The position numbers and the translations under genes were made by a program. From NCBI RefSeq assembly GCF_001748225.1, contig NZ_BDFE01000016.1:222025-286024 (forward strand): a DNA stretch of 64,000 nucleotides, read 5' to 3'. Positions 1-8,363 of the stretch are shown piece after piece. The first letter of the stretch is position 1, and each line of letters starts with the position of its first letter. The DNA is from Desulfoplanes formicivorans (GTDB lineage Bacteria; Desulfobacterota; Desulfovibrionia; Desulfovibrionales; Desulfomicrobiaceae). The notes under the pieces are model-generated. The model did no database searches, had not been told where the DNA came from, and worked only from the letters and a program-made list of their open reading frames with translations.

Positions 1-1
1 T

Positions 2-1438
2 TCGGCCCTGGACAAGGGGGTCGAGGTGGTTGGTCAACGGGGCCTGGGTCTGGGCGAGCTGGTCATCTCCCTTTCCTATTTTCAGGAACACCTTGCCGAC
101 AAATTCGAGCATCCCAGAAACCTGGTGGTGGGCATTGTGTCATCGGATACGGTGAACACCCTGGCCCTGCAGGCTCTGGAGGACAAGGCCGTGCGTTTTG
201 TCCCCTACGCAACCCTTCCCCAATGGACGGGAAACGGTGACGAGCTTGTAAAGGCCATTGAAACCATCAAACAGGACCTCAGGGAAAAAGTGGACTATCC
301 CATGGATGGGTTGGTGGTCGAGGTCGTGGAACAGGAGATCAGGGACGCCATGGGCGCCACCAACCACCACTACCGGTGGCAAATCGCGGTCAAGGACAAG
401 GGAGAGACCGCCAGAACACGGGTCCGGAAAATCCTCTGGCAGGTGGGCAGAACCGGCAAGGTTACTCCGGTCATGCTGGTGGAACCCGTGCCCCTGTCAG
501 GGGCAACCATCAAACGGGTCACGGCCCATAATGCGGGTTTCTTGAAAAAAAGGCGTATCGGCAAAGGGGCCATCATTGAAATCATCCGAAGCGGTGAGGT
601 CATTCCCAAACTCGAGGCCGTGATAACAGAAGCAAAGACCATGGACATTCCCCACACCTGTCCGGTCTGCTCCACCCCGCTTGTGGAAGACAATGATTTT
701 CTCATCTGCCCCAACGCGCAATGTCCGGCGCAAATCCGTCAGGCAATCGAGCATTGGTTCAACATCCTGGGCACGGCCGACTGGTACGGAACCAAGACCG
801 TAGAAAAGCTGGTGGACAACGGGGTACATACCCTGGAACAGGTCTACGCCCTGACCCAACAGGATTTCATACGCATGGGATTTGGCCCGGTGCAATCCCG
901 AAATCTCCATCAGGCACTGACCATCAGCAGGACCAAGCCGGTGGAAGACTGGCGGTTTCTGGCCGCCTTTGGCATTCCCGATCTCGGCAAGGGGGACAGC
1001 CGCAAACTCCTTGAACACCATCCCATTGATACCATCACCCGCATCACGGCCGGAGACATCCTGGCCATCAACGGATTTGGCGCCATCACCAGCCAATCCA
1101 TTTCCAGGGGCATACAACGGATCCGATCAACCATTGAGCATATGCTGGCCTTGGGGTTCAATCTGCAGCACACCCCCCTGGCATCCGAGATGGCTCAGAT
1201 GGATTCTCCCATCAAGGACAAGGGCATCGTGTTCACCGGAAAGATGGTCCACGGGACCCGACAGGACATGCAGAACATGGCCCGGACCATGGGGGCCAGG
1301 GTTCAAAGCGCTGTTTCCAAAGCAACAGACTATCTGGTATGCGGTGAAAAGGTAGGAGCCACTAAAAAAGCCCAGGCAGAAAAGCTGGGCACCAAAATCA
1401 TTTCCGAACAGGAATTTCTGGATCTGATCACATCCTGA
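2..1438 (+). CDS. ligA: NAD-dependent DNA ligase, 3' part (gene enters from the left edge)
   Basis: Seals DNA nicks using NAD+. The reading frame is open from base 2, so the N-terminal part, including the adenylated-lysine KxDG motif, lies outside the window. Visible in order: a GELVI segment matching the adenylation-domain motif around the conserved glutamate, a PRN segment, YPMDGLVVEV, the lysine-bearing WQIAVKDK and QVGRTGKVTPV of the adenylation/OB junction, a four-cysteine zinc finger (CPVC...CPNAQC), helix-hairpin-helix repeats, and a C-terminal BRCT domain beginning near KGIVFTGK. The conserved PRNAAAG of most LigA proteins reads PRNLVVG here, so this is a divergent LigA and may be a second paralogue. 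It ends 20 bp from the convergent aat gene. Confidence 0.9.
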   Translation, partial: SALDKGVEVVGQRGLGLGELVISLSYFQEHLADKFEHPRNLVVGIVSSDTVNTLALQALEDKAVRFVPYATLPQWTGNGDELVKAIETIKQDLREKVDYPMDGLVVEVVEQEIRDAMGATNHHYRWQIAVKDKGETARTRVRKILWQVGRTGKVTPVMLVEPVPLSGATIKRVTAHNAGFLKKRRIGKGAIIEIIRSGEVIPKLEAVITEAKTMDIPHTCPVCSTPLVEDNDFLICPNAQCPAQIRQAIEHWFNILGTADWYGTKTVEKLVDNGVHTLEQVYALTQQDFIRMGFGPVQSRNLHQALTISRTKPVEDWRFLAAFGIPDLGKGDSRKLLEHHPIDTITRITAGDILAINGFGAITSQSISRGIQRIRSTIEHMLALGFNLQHTPLASEMAQMDSPIKDKGIVFTGKMVHGTRQDMQNMARTMGARVQSAVSKATDYLVCGEKVGATKKAQAEKLGTKIISEQEFLDLITS

Positions 1439-1458
1439 AACCCGGCATTCACGGGCCG

Positions 1459-2190
1459 TTACGCCAGAACACAATCCGTATACTCCGCCAGATCGCCCTG
1501 CAAAAGCAACTCGCGACCAAAATGCGTTTGCAAACGGCATCCCCGGATACCGTCCCTGATCCCGGCAAGAAATTGTTGCCGCGGAATTTCCTGCGCTCCG
1601 AAGCGGACCATGTGTGCCGTGGTCTGCTGGCAGTCGACCATGGTAAATCCCAATGAGGCCAGATGGCGGACAAACAGAACAAAACCGACCTTGGCCGCTT
1701 CGGAACAGCGGTGAAACATGGACTCCCCGAAAAACACCCTTCCCAGGGCCACTCCGTAGAAACCTCCCACCAACTCTCCGGCCTTCCAGACCTCCACGGA
1801 ATGGGCATAGCCGTGGCGGTACATGTTTTCATAGGCCTCGATCATTTCCGGAAGAAGCCATGTCCCCTGGTTATCCCCGCGATCCATGGTGGCACAGGCC
1901 TGAATGACCCCGTAAAAGTCACGATCAACCGTTACTCGAAAGGGATGTTGCCGCAAAAAACGCTCAAACCGTCTGGGTACATGGAGCTTTTTCGGAAAAA
2001 TGACCGGACGGGGGTCTGGCGACCACCACAGGATGGGCATGCCCTCACTGTACCAGGGAAAGATCCCCCGGGAATAGGCGATGACCAGGCGATCAAGCTG
2101 CAGATCACCGCCAACGGCCAGCAGGCCGTCCGGTTCGGCCAATTCCGGATCCGGAAACAGGGGATCGCTGGACAGATAGAAAACAGGCAT
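1459..2190 (-). CDS. aat: Leucyl/phenylalanyl-tRNA--protein transferase
   Basis: Transfers Leu or Phe from aminoacyl-tRNA to the N-terminus of proteins starting with Arg or Lys, making them substrates for ClpS/ClpAP. The 243-residue length is normal for the family. The N-terminal half has the family pattern: FPDPELAEPDGLLAVGGDL, then YSRGIFPWY, then WWSPDPRPVI, and the central EVW...GGFYGVALG block. It lies 39 bp downstream of clpA on the same strand, so clpS-clpA-aat forms a complete N-end-rule degradation set and probably one operon. The only question is the exact start; the ATG at 2190 gives the expected N-terminus. Confidence 0.95.
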   Translation of the reverse strand: MPVFYLSSDPLFPDPELAEPDGLLAVGGDLQLDRLVIAYSRGIFPWYSEGMPILWWSPDPRPVIFPKKLHVPRRFERFLRQHPFRVTVDRDFYGVIQACATMDRGDNQGTWLLPEMIEAYENMYRHGYAHSVEVWKAGELVGGFYGVALGRVFFGESMFHRCSEAAKVGFVLFVRHLASLGFTMVDCQQTTAHMVRFGAQEIPRQQFLAGIRDGIRGCRLQTHFGRELLLQGDLAEYTDCVLA

Positions 2191-2229
2191 GAGGGTTATT
2201 GGACAGCAGGGTTAATCATTGGCGCCCCA

Positions 2230-4446
2230 TTACTTGGCTGCACTGGCATAACGGAAGGTAAGCCCTGACTTCTTGGAAAATCCCACGGTGACCACACCGC
2301 CCTTGGCGAGCTTGCCAAAAAGGATCTCGTCGGTAACCACGTCTCCAATCTCTCGTTCAATGAGCCGGGACAGGGGCCTGGCGCCGTAAGCCGGATCATA
2401 TCCCTTGTCAGCCAACCATTTTCTGGCCTGGGGGGTCAGCTCCAATCGGACCTTGCGCGGAGCCGAACGTTCATTGAGCTCGGCAATGTACTTGTCCACC
2501 ACCTTTTCCATGACGGACTGATCCAGGGAATGGAATTGGACAATGGCATCCAGACGGTTTCTGAATTCCGGACTGAACAGCTTTTCGGCCGCCTTGAGTC
2601 CCCGATCGGAAACATCCGAAGCGCTGGTGGCTCCGAATCCGATGGGAGACGCAGCCATCTCCCGGGCCCCCACATTGGAGGTCATAAGCAGAATAACATG
2701 ACGGAAATCCGCCTTGCGCCCGTTATTGTCCGTCAGGGTGGCATGGTCCATGACCTGAAGAAGGATGTTGAACATGTCTTCGTGGGCCTTTTCGATCTCA
2801 TCCAGCAGGAGAACGCAATAGGGATTTTTGCGCACTGCATCCGTGAGAAGGCCCCCCTGCTCAAACCCCACATACCCGGGAGGGGCACCGATGAGCCGGG
2901 CCACGGCGTGCTTTTCCATGTACTCGCTCATGTCAAAACGGACAAACTCCACGGCCATGGCCTTGGCCAGCTGACGGGCCAGTTCGGTCTTGCCCACACC
3001 GGTAGGACCGACCATGAGGAAGCATCCCGAAGGCTTGCGCTGATCCCCGAGCCCTGCCCGGGACCGCTTGATGGCCCGGGTCAGGGTCTTTACAGCTTCA
3101 TCCTGTCCATACACCTGGGAGGTGATGCGGGCCTCGAGATTGCCCAGCTGGTCCTTTTCCGAGGAGGTGATGCTCTGGCTTGGGATGCCGGCCATGCGGG
3201 CAACCACCTTTTCCACATCGGTTTTGGTGATGCTTTTTTTGGAGGACGAGCTCAACCGGAACACGGCTCCGGCCTCATCCATGACGTCAATGGCCTTGTC
3301 GGGCAAAAACCTGTCGTTGATGTGCCTGGCGGCCAGTTCCACGGCCGCGCGCAGGGCCGTGGGCCTGTATTTGACCTGGTGGAAATCCTCGTAATGGGGA
3401 CGCAGCCCTTCAAGAATTTTCACGCTCTCCTCAATGGACGGCTCATTGAGATCGATTTTCTGAAACCGGCGTGACAGGGCCCGGTCCTTTTCAAAATGGT
3501 TCTTGTACTCTTCAAAGGTGGTTGATCCGATGCACCGGAGTTCTCCTGATCCCAAAACAGGCTTGAGGATGTTGGAGGCATCCATGGTCCCGCTGCTGGT
3601 GGCCCCGGCCCCCACAATGGTATGGATTTCGTCAATGAACAAAATGGCCTCGGGAATTTTGGTGATTTCCTTGATCACGCCCTTGAGACGGGCCTCGAAA
3701 TCCCCCCGGAACTTGGTTCCAGCCAAAAGGGCCCCCATGTCCAGGGCAAAGATGCGCACATTCTTGAAGGGTTCAGGCACATCCTGCTTGGCGATGCGCA
3801 AGGCCAGCCCTTCGGCCATGGCGGTTTTGCCCACGCCGGGATCGCCCACAAAAACAGGATTGTTCTTCCTGCGCCGGGCCAATACCTGGATGACCCGCCG
3901 CAGTTCGTCCTCACGTCCCACCAGGGGATCGATCTTGCCCTCCTGGGCTTTTTTCACAAGATCCACGCAGTATTGGGCAAGCATGGACTTCTTGCCAGGC
4001 TTGGCCGAGGCTTCCTCTTCCTGTCCGGGATTGTGGGAAATGTATTCGAGCACTCCCAGCCGGGTGACCCCCATGGAAGTCAGATAATACACGGCAAAGG
4101 AATCCTGCTCCTCAAGCATGGCTGCCAGGAAATCCCCGGACCGGACAATCTCCTTGCCCGCCGAACGGGTATGGTTCATGGCCCGTTGCATGACCCGCTG
4201 AACCCCGATGGTCTGGACAATCTCGTAATCCGTGTGCGGCTGGACCTCCACATGCTCCTGGAAAAACCGGGTAAGCAGATTCTTGAGCCGGTGGACGTCC
4301 GCGCCGACACCGTCCAGCAGTTCCTTGCCCTCGGGATCAATGGCAAAGGCGAACAAAAGATGTTCCAGGGTCAGAAATTCATGGTGACGCACCTTCACCT
4401 CCCTGATGGCCAGGGCGATGATCTTTTCCAGTTCTCTGCTGATCAT
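2230..4446 (-). CDS. clpA: ATP-dependent Clp protease ATP-binding subunit ClpA
   Basis: AAA+ unfoldase that feeds substrates into ClpP. The 738-residue protein has an N-terminal Clp repeat domain (about residues 1-145), a first AAA+ module with GDPGVGKTAMAEG (Walker A) and FIDEIHTIVGAG (Walker B), and a second module with GPTGVGKTELARQ and LLDEIEKAH. An IGAPPGYVGFEQGG segment and a C-terminal D2-small domain follow. The absence of a long coiled-coil middle domain separates it from ClpB/ClpC. The ATG at 4446 directly follows the clpS stop codon (TAA-ATG), with a Shine-Dalgarno-like GGAAGAGG inside the end of clpS, indicating translational coupling. Confidence 0.97.
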   Translation of the reverse strand: MISRELEKIIALAIREVKVRHHEFLTLEHLLFAFAIDPEGKELLDGVGADVHRLKNLLTRFFQEHVEVQPHTDYEIVQTIGVQRVMQRAMNHTRSAGKEIVRSGDFLAAMLEEQDSFAVYYLTSMGVTRLGVLEYISHNPGQEEEASAKPGKKSMLAQYCVDLVKKAQEGKIDPLVGREDELRRVIQVLARRRKNNPVFVGDPGVGKTAMAEGLALRIAKQDVPEPFKNVRIFALDMGALLAGTKFRGDFEARLKGVIKEITKIPEAILFIDEIHTIVGAGATSSGTMDASNILKPVLGSGELRCIGSTTFEEYKNHFEKDRALSRRFQKIDLNEPSIEESVKILEGLRPHYEDFHQVKYRPTALRAAVELAARHINDRFLPDKAIDVMDEAGAVFRLSSSSKKSITKTDVEKVVARMAGIPSQSITSSEKDQLGNLEARITSQVYGQDEAVKTLTRAIKRSRAGLGDQRKPSGCFLMVGPTGVGKTELARQLAKAMAVEFVRFDMSEYMEKHAVARLIGAPPGYVGFEQGGLLTDAVRKNPYCVLLLDEIEKAHEDMFNILLQVMDHATLTDNNGRKADFRHVILLMTSNVGAREMAASPIGFGATSASDVSDRGLKAAEKLFSPEFRNRLDAIVQFHSLDQSVMEKVVDKYIAELNERSAPRKVRLELTPQARKWLADKGYDPAYGARPLSRLIEREIGDVVTDEILFGKLAKGGVVTVGFSKKSGLTFRYASAAK

Positions 4447-4761
4447 TTACACCTCTTCCATTGTGCATTTGAGGGGATATCCCTTGCCATGAGCCATGGA
4501 ATGCACCAGCGAGACCTTTGTCTCGGCAATTTCGGCCGTGTAGATTCCGCACAGACCGACCCCGTTCTTGTGAATATTCATCATGATCAGGTTGGCTTCC
4601 GCCTCGTTCTTGTGGAAGACGCGCTTGAGGACCTCGACCACGAATTCCATGGTCGTGTAGTCGTCATTGTGCATGAGCACCTTGAACCGTCTGGGTTCGT
4701 CGAGCTCGTCCTCAATCACGTCCTCGGGTTCCAGTTCCGGCATGTCGTTGTTCCGGGCCAT
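4447..4761 (-). CDS. clpS: ATP-dependent Clp protease adaptor ClpS
   Basis: Adaptor that binds N-degron substrates and hands them to ClpA. About 104 residues. An acidic, flexible N-terminus is followed by the core with FKVLMHNDDYTTMEFVVEVL, the conserved N-D-D region of the N-degron pocket, then H(K)NGVGLCGIYTAEIAETK. I chose the ATG at 4761 because GAGGG lies five bases upstream; a GTG codon immediately before it (4764) is the alternative. It is the first gene of the clpS-clpA-aat set. Confidence 0.95.
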   Translation of the reverse strand: MARNNDMPELEPEDVIEDELDEPRRFKVLMHNDDYTTMEFVVEVLKRVFHKNEAEANLIMMNIHKNGVGLCGIYTAEIAETKVSLVHSMAHGKGYPLKCTMEEV

Positions 4762-4968
4762 CACATCCCTCTTCGATCAAAAGGCTGATTAAAGAAACAT
4801 ACCACCATGGCGTCTTGTCCCCACGAGCAGGCATCCCGGACATCCTCCGGCATGACACCCAACCGGTATATTCTCATGCAAAAAAATGTCCAGGATACAG
4901 GCCGCCCCGGTTCAATCGCCGGTACAGTACCGCATGCGCTCGCGCCTGTTCCGGGTTGGGCCATTGCC

Positions 4969-5265
4969 CTATTCCTCCACCTCGTCCATCCACTCCTGAA
5001 GTTTGGCAACAATCTCCCTGGCCTGTTTGACCGAAGAGATATTGAACTTGGAGTGGGGAAGATACCGGCCATTCTTTTTCTGGTAACGTCCGACCCGGAA
5101 TTTGACAGGCCCGAATTCACCGGTTTGACGATTGCGTTCCTCATAGGCGAACATGATCGTTGACCAGGCTCCCTTGGTCAGGACATGCTTCTTGATCTGC
5201 CTGACCTGCTGTTCTCCGTCCTCATTAGTCCAATCAATGCTTATTTCGTCAACGGTTTCCGCCAT
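4969..5265 (-). CDS. Conserved hypothetical protein, 98 aa
   Basis: Small soluble protein with no signal peptide or membrane segment. The start is supported by AGGAG followed by an A-rich spacer before the ATG at 5265. The middle, FRVGRYQKKNGRYLPHSKFN, followed by a helical C-terminus ending in acidic residues, has the feel of a small single-domain nucleic-acid- or protein-binding fold. It faintly recalls the PC4/p15 coactivator pattern (strand, charged turn, strand, helix), but I cannot confirm that by eye. It is separated from clpS by about 200 bp. Function unknown. Confidence 0.65.
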   Translation of the reverse strand: MAETVDEISIDWTNEDGEQQVRQIKKHVLTKGAWSTIMFAYEERNRQTGEFGPVKFRVGRYQKKNGRYLPHSKFNISSVKQAREIVAKLQEWMDEVEE

Positions 5266-5518
5266 TTTTTTTGCTCCTGATGTTTGTGACCGGTCGATTT
5301 TTCCTGGAAAAATCCGATCATTGTATTTGTGTAATCCCTTCTTTGGGCTTGTAAAGTCAAAACAGCAGCGCCCTGATCAGGGAATCACGATCATTGTGCA
5401 TACCACGTCAAATTTCAACCAAAATTCCATCCCTCCCCGGGATGCCTCCATTTTGCATCTTACGATTTGCAGCAAAACATGCTAGGGAGCACCCTTCATT
5501 CACGCCAAGGACACCACC

Positions 5519-6406
5519 ATGCTTCACTACATCCTTCACCTTGCCACCCTCGGGGGTATCTATGTCTTGCTGGCCTCAAGTCTGAACATCATTGTCGGAC
5601 TTTCCGGTCAGGTCTCCCTGGGCCATGGCGCGTTTTTCGGCATGGGTGCGTACACATCCGCCCTTGTGTCACAGGCCTTTCCCCATATTCCTTTTGCCCT
5701 GCTCATGCCCCTTTCCGGCATTCCCGCCCTGGTGTTTGCCCTCCTCCTCAGTCCTCCGGCCCTCAAGCTCAAGGACGAGTATCTGGCCGTGGTTACCCTG
5801 GGCTTCGGGATCATCTGCGAACTGACTATCAAGAATCTCGAATTCACCGGCGGCCCCGACGGTCTGTACGGATTGGACAATTTCGGCCTGTCCGCAGCCG
5901 GATTCCTCCTCCCGGTCTGGATCTGGGTTGGTCTCTGCCTTCTGGTCACCTGGCGCATGCGTTCAGGCCAGTTCGGCAGAAACCTGACCGCCATCCGGGA
6001 AGAAGAACAAACCGCCAGAACCATGGGCATCTCTCCCTTGCCCATCAAGGTACTCTGCTTCGGGATTTCCGCCTATTTCGCGGCCGTGGCCGGCTCCCTG
6101 TACGCCCATTTCATCACCTTTATCCAGCCCGGCGTATTTGGCCTGTCCACATCCATCCTGCTTTTGTGCATGGTCGTTCTCGGCGGCATGGGCACGGTGT
6201 TCGGGCCATTGATGGGCGCAGCCATTCTCTTTCTGCTGCCGGAATTCCTCCAGGCATTTGCCGACTATCAGGAACTGATCTATGGCCTGCTACTCATCCT
6301 GACCCTTATCTTCCGCCCCCAGGGCATTGTCGGCAAAACCTCGGGGCCGGATCACGGTTTGATCAATGTGTTGGCCAAAACGTTACGCAGGGAAAAGGCA
6401 GTTTGA
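5519..6406 (+). CDS. livM: Branched-chain amino acid ABC transporter permease LivM
   Basis: Inner-membrane permease of a LIV-type ABC importer. The 295-residue protein is strongly hydrophobic with about eight membrane segments. It carries the LivM hallmark near residues 24-45 (NIIVGLSGQVSLGHGAFFGM), the LKDEYLAVVTLGFG block, and the cytoplasmic EAA-like stretch AIREEEQTARTMGI, followed by GMGTVFGPLMGA. The start has AAGGA upstream. It heads a cluster with the two ATPases livF and livG, but no livH permease or periplasmic binding protein is adjacent. The substrate could be a branched-chain or aromatic amino acid or another carboxylate, as in related clusters beside phenylacetate-CoA ligase. 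Confidence 0.92.
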   Translation: MLHYILHLATLGGIYVLLASSLNIIVGLSGQVSLGHGAFFGMGAYTSALVSQAFPHIPFALLMPLSGIPALVFALLLSPPALKLKDEYLAVVTLGFGIICELTIKNLEFTGGPDGLYGLDNFGLSAAGFLLPVWIWVGLCLLVTWRMRSGQFGRNLTAIREEEQTARTMGISPLPIKVLCFGISAYFAAVAGSLYAHFITFIQPGVFGLSTSILLLCMVVLGGMGTVFGPLMGAAILFLLPEFLQAFADYQELIYGLLLILTLIFRPQGIVGKTSGPDHGLINVLAKTLRREKAV

Positions 6407-6590
6407 GACTGCACATGTCAGATGGCAGCCCAGACAACATGGAATCAGGTGCTCCTGTGCACCTCTTGCCCGCCTGGAATGCAAGGCGGATTTGTATACC
6501 GTCCATGCCGAAACACCATACAGGCAACCAGGCACAAAGAAAAACCATACTGTTCCTGGACACATTTCCTAACACCTAACACCAAAACTC

Positions 6591-7322
6591 ATGCTCAACG
6601 TCCGCAGTCTGCAAACCTATTACGGACGGATTCATGTTCTGAAGACCGTCTCCCTTCACCTCCATCCGGGCGAAATCGTTGCGGTCATCGGGGCCAATGG
6701 CGCCGGAAAAACCACCCTTTTGAAAACCCTGGTGGGGCTTCTTGTCCAGCAATCCGGGACCATCCTGTTTCGGGACAGGGATATTTCGCACCTGCCCACG
6801 GAAAAGCGCCTGCAGGCCGGACTGGTCCTGTGCCCGGAAGGCCGCAAGCTCTTTGGTGACCTGAGCGTTCAGGACAATCTTGCCCTTGGGGCCTTTTCCA
6901 GAAAGGACCGCCAGGGAATCAAGGCCGACATGCAACGGCTCCGGGATCAGTTCCCCATTTTGAACAAATTCTGGACTCGGCCTGCTTCCAGCCTGTCCGG
7001 CGGAGAACAGCAGATGGTCGCCTTGTGCCGTGCCCTCATGTCCAACCCCGAGGTTCTCCTGCTGGACGAACCCTCTCTGGGCCTCTCGCCCCTGCTTTCC
7101 CAGGAAATTCTCAAGGCCATTGTCAGCCTCAACCGGAACCAGGGACTCAGCGTCCTTTTGGTGGAACAAAACGCCAGGGCGGCCCTCAAAATCTGTCACC
7201 GGGCCTATGTACTGGAAACGGGACGGGTTGTCATGGAAGGGGAAGGCCGGGAACTGTTGAACCACAAGGGAGTCCAGCGAGCCTACCTGGGCAAGGGATA
7301 TGACAAGATATGGGAACGATAG
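6591..7322 (+). CDS. livF: Branched-chain amino acid ABC transporter ATP-binding protein LivF
   Basis: Cytoplasmic ATPase subunit of the LIV transporter. The 243-residue protein has Walker A GANGAGKTT (about residues 34-42), the LivF-typical LCPEGRKLFGDLSVQDNL block, the ABC signature LSGGEQQM, Walker B LLLDEPSLGLSP, and the H-loop region. LivF and LivG are distinguished by the PEGR...F...V.ENL motif here versus the longer insert in the next gene. A 184-bp gap separates it from livM, unusually long for this family of operons. Its stop is just before the livG start. Confidence 0.93.
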   Translation: MLNVRSLQTYYGRIHVLKTVSLHLHPGEIVAVIGANGAGKTTLLKTLVGLLVQQSGTILFRDRDISHLPTEKRLQAGLVLCPEGRKLFGDLSVQDNLALGAFSRKDRQGIKADMQRLRDQFPILNKFWTRPASSLSGGEQQMVALCRALMSNPEVLLLDEPSLGLSPLLSQEILKAIVSLNRNQGLSVLLVEQNARAALKICHRAYVLETGRVVMEGEGRELLNHKGVQRAYLGKGYDKIWER

Positions 7323-7324
7323 CC

Positions 7325-8101
7325 ATGGACGATCACACCAAACACCCCCTTCTCGTTCTGGACGGGGTGAGCAAACATTTCGGCGGGGTCCAGGCCGTTT
7401 CAGACGTGAGCTTTTCCATTCCCCAGGGACGGATCACCGGACTGATCGGCCCCAACGGAGCCGGCAAGACCACCTTGTTCAACCTCATTTCGGGAACCAT
7501 TCTCCCCAGTTCCGGAACCATCTTGTTTGCCGGGCGCGACCTAACCAGACTTCCGCCCCAGACCCGCAGCAGACAGGGCATGATGCGCACCTTTCAGAAC
7601 TTAAGCCTGTACCCCGAGCTTTCCTGCCTGGAAAACGTGACCATCGGTGCCAATGCCTGGTACCGGCCCGGGCTCCTGTCCCTGGTGCGTCCGGGCGGCG
7701 GTTCCATCGAACACACCATCATGACCCAGGCGCGGGAACACCTGGACCTTGTGGGCCTGGCCGACAAAAGCGAACTCCCACCGGATGCCCTTTCCTACGG
7801 AGATCAACGCAGACTGGAAATCGCCCGGGCCATGATGGGCAATCCCCAGCTCCTTCTTCTGGACGAACCAGCAGCCGGGCTGAACAATCAGGAATCCCAG
7901 GAACTGGCCGAACTCCTGCTTGCCCTGCGCAAGGAGACAGGGCTGACCATATTGATCATCGAACATGACATGGATGTACTCATGACCGTTTCGGACATGG
8001 TCCTTGTCCTGGTCGAAGGCCAGCTGCTTCTCGAAAATACCCCGCGCAAGGTCCAGCAGGACCCGCGCGTGATCGAGGCGTATCTGGGCAGAGAGGGATG
8101 A
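7325..8101 (+). CDS. livG: Branched-chain amino acid ABC transporter ATP-binding protein LivG
   Basis: Second ATPase of the LIV transporter. Walker A GPNGAGKTTLFN, the LivG-typical RTFQNLSLYPELSCLENV block, signature LSYGDQRRLEIARAM and Walker B LLLDEPAAGLN are all present, with HDMDVLM as the H-loop. The start could be the ATG at 7325, two bases after the livF stop, or an in-frame ATG at 7310 overlapping livF. Gene order livM-livF-livG differs from the usual livH-livM-livG-livF. The downstream gene is 260 bp away and probably in another transcription unit. Confidence 0.93.
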   Translation: MDDHTKHPLLVLDGVSKHFGGVQAVSDVSFSIPQGRITGLIGPNGAGKTTLFNLISGTILPSSGTILFAGRDLTRLPPQTRSRQGMMRTFQNLSLYPELSCLENVTIGANAWYRPGLLSLVRPGGGSIEHTIMTQAREHLDLVGLADKSELPPDALSYGDQRRLEIARAMMGNPQLLLLDEPAAGLNNQESQELAELLLALRKETGLTILIIEHDMDVLMTVSDMVLVLVEGQLLLENTPRKVQQDPRVIEAYLGREG

Positions 8102-8265
8102 AAACCTACGCAATGTACAGGAGCCAGTAGGCAGAATCGATTACCGTCCGCATGCATCCCAGACATCACGACGCACATATGGACACGCATTTAATCAACA
8201 TTTCAACCAGCTCTCAAAGCTCATGACACTGATCAGTACATATGGTCACACGATTATTTTCATTG

Positions 8266-8306
8266 ATTGCGCACTGCATAATGTGCACTGTGCTCTGCGC
8301 ACTATA
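8266..8306. repeat. Copy of a short intergenic TGCGCACTG-type repeat
   Basis: The stretch before the oxidoreductase gene contains several copies of GCGCACT/GTGCACTG-like words. The same words recur in intergenic DNA near 10244-10259, 25245-25280 and 45943-46004. It could be a decayed mobile repeat or a protein-binding site. Confidence 0.5.
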
Positions 8307-8363
8307 GTAGTACACTGATTAACAGCTCATCTCCATACTTTATTTTTAATGCAGGAGTACACC

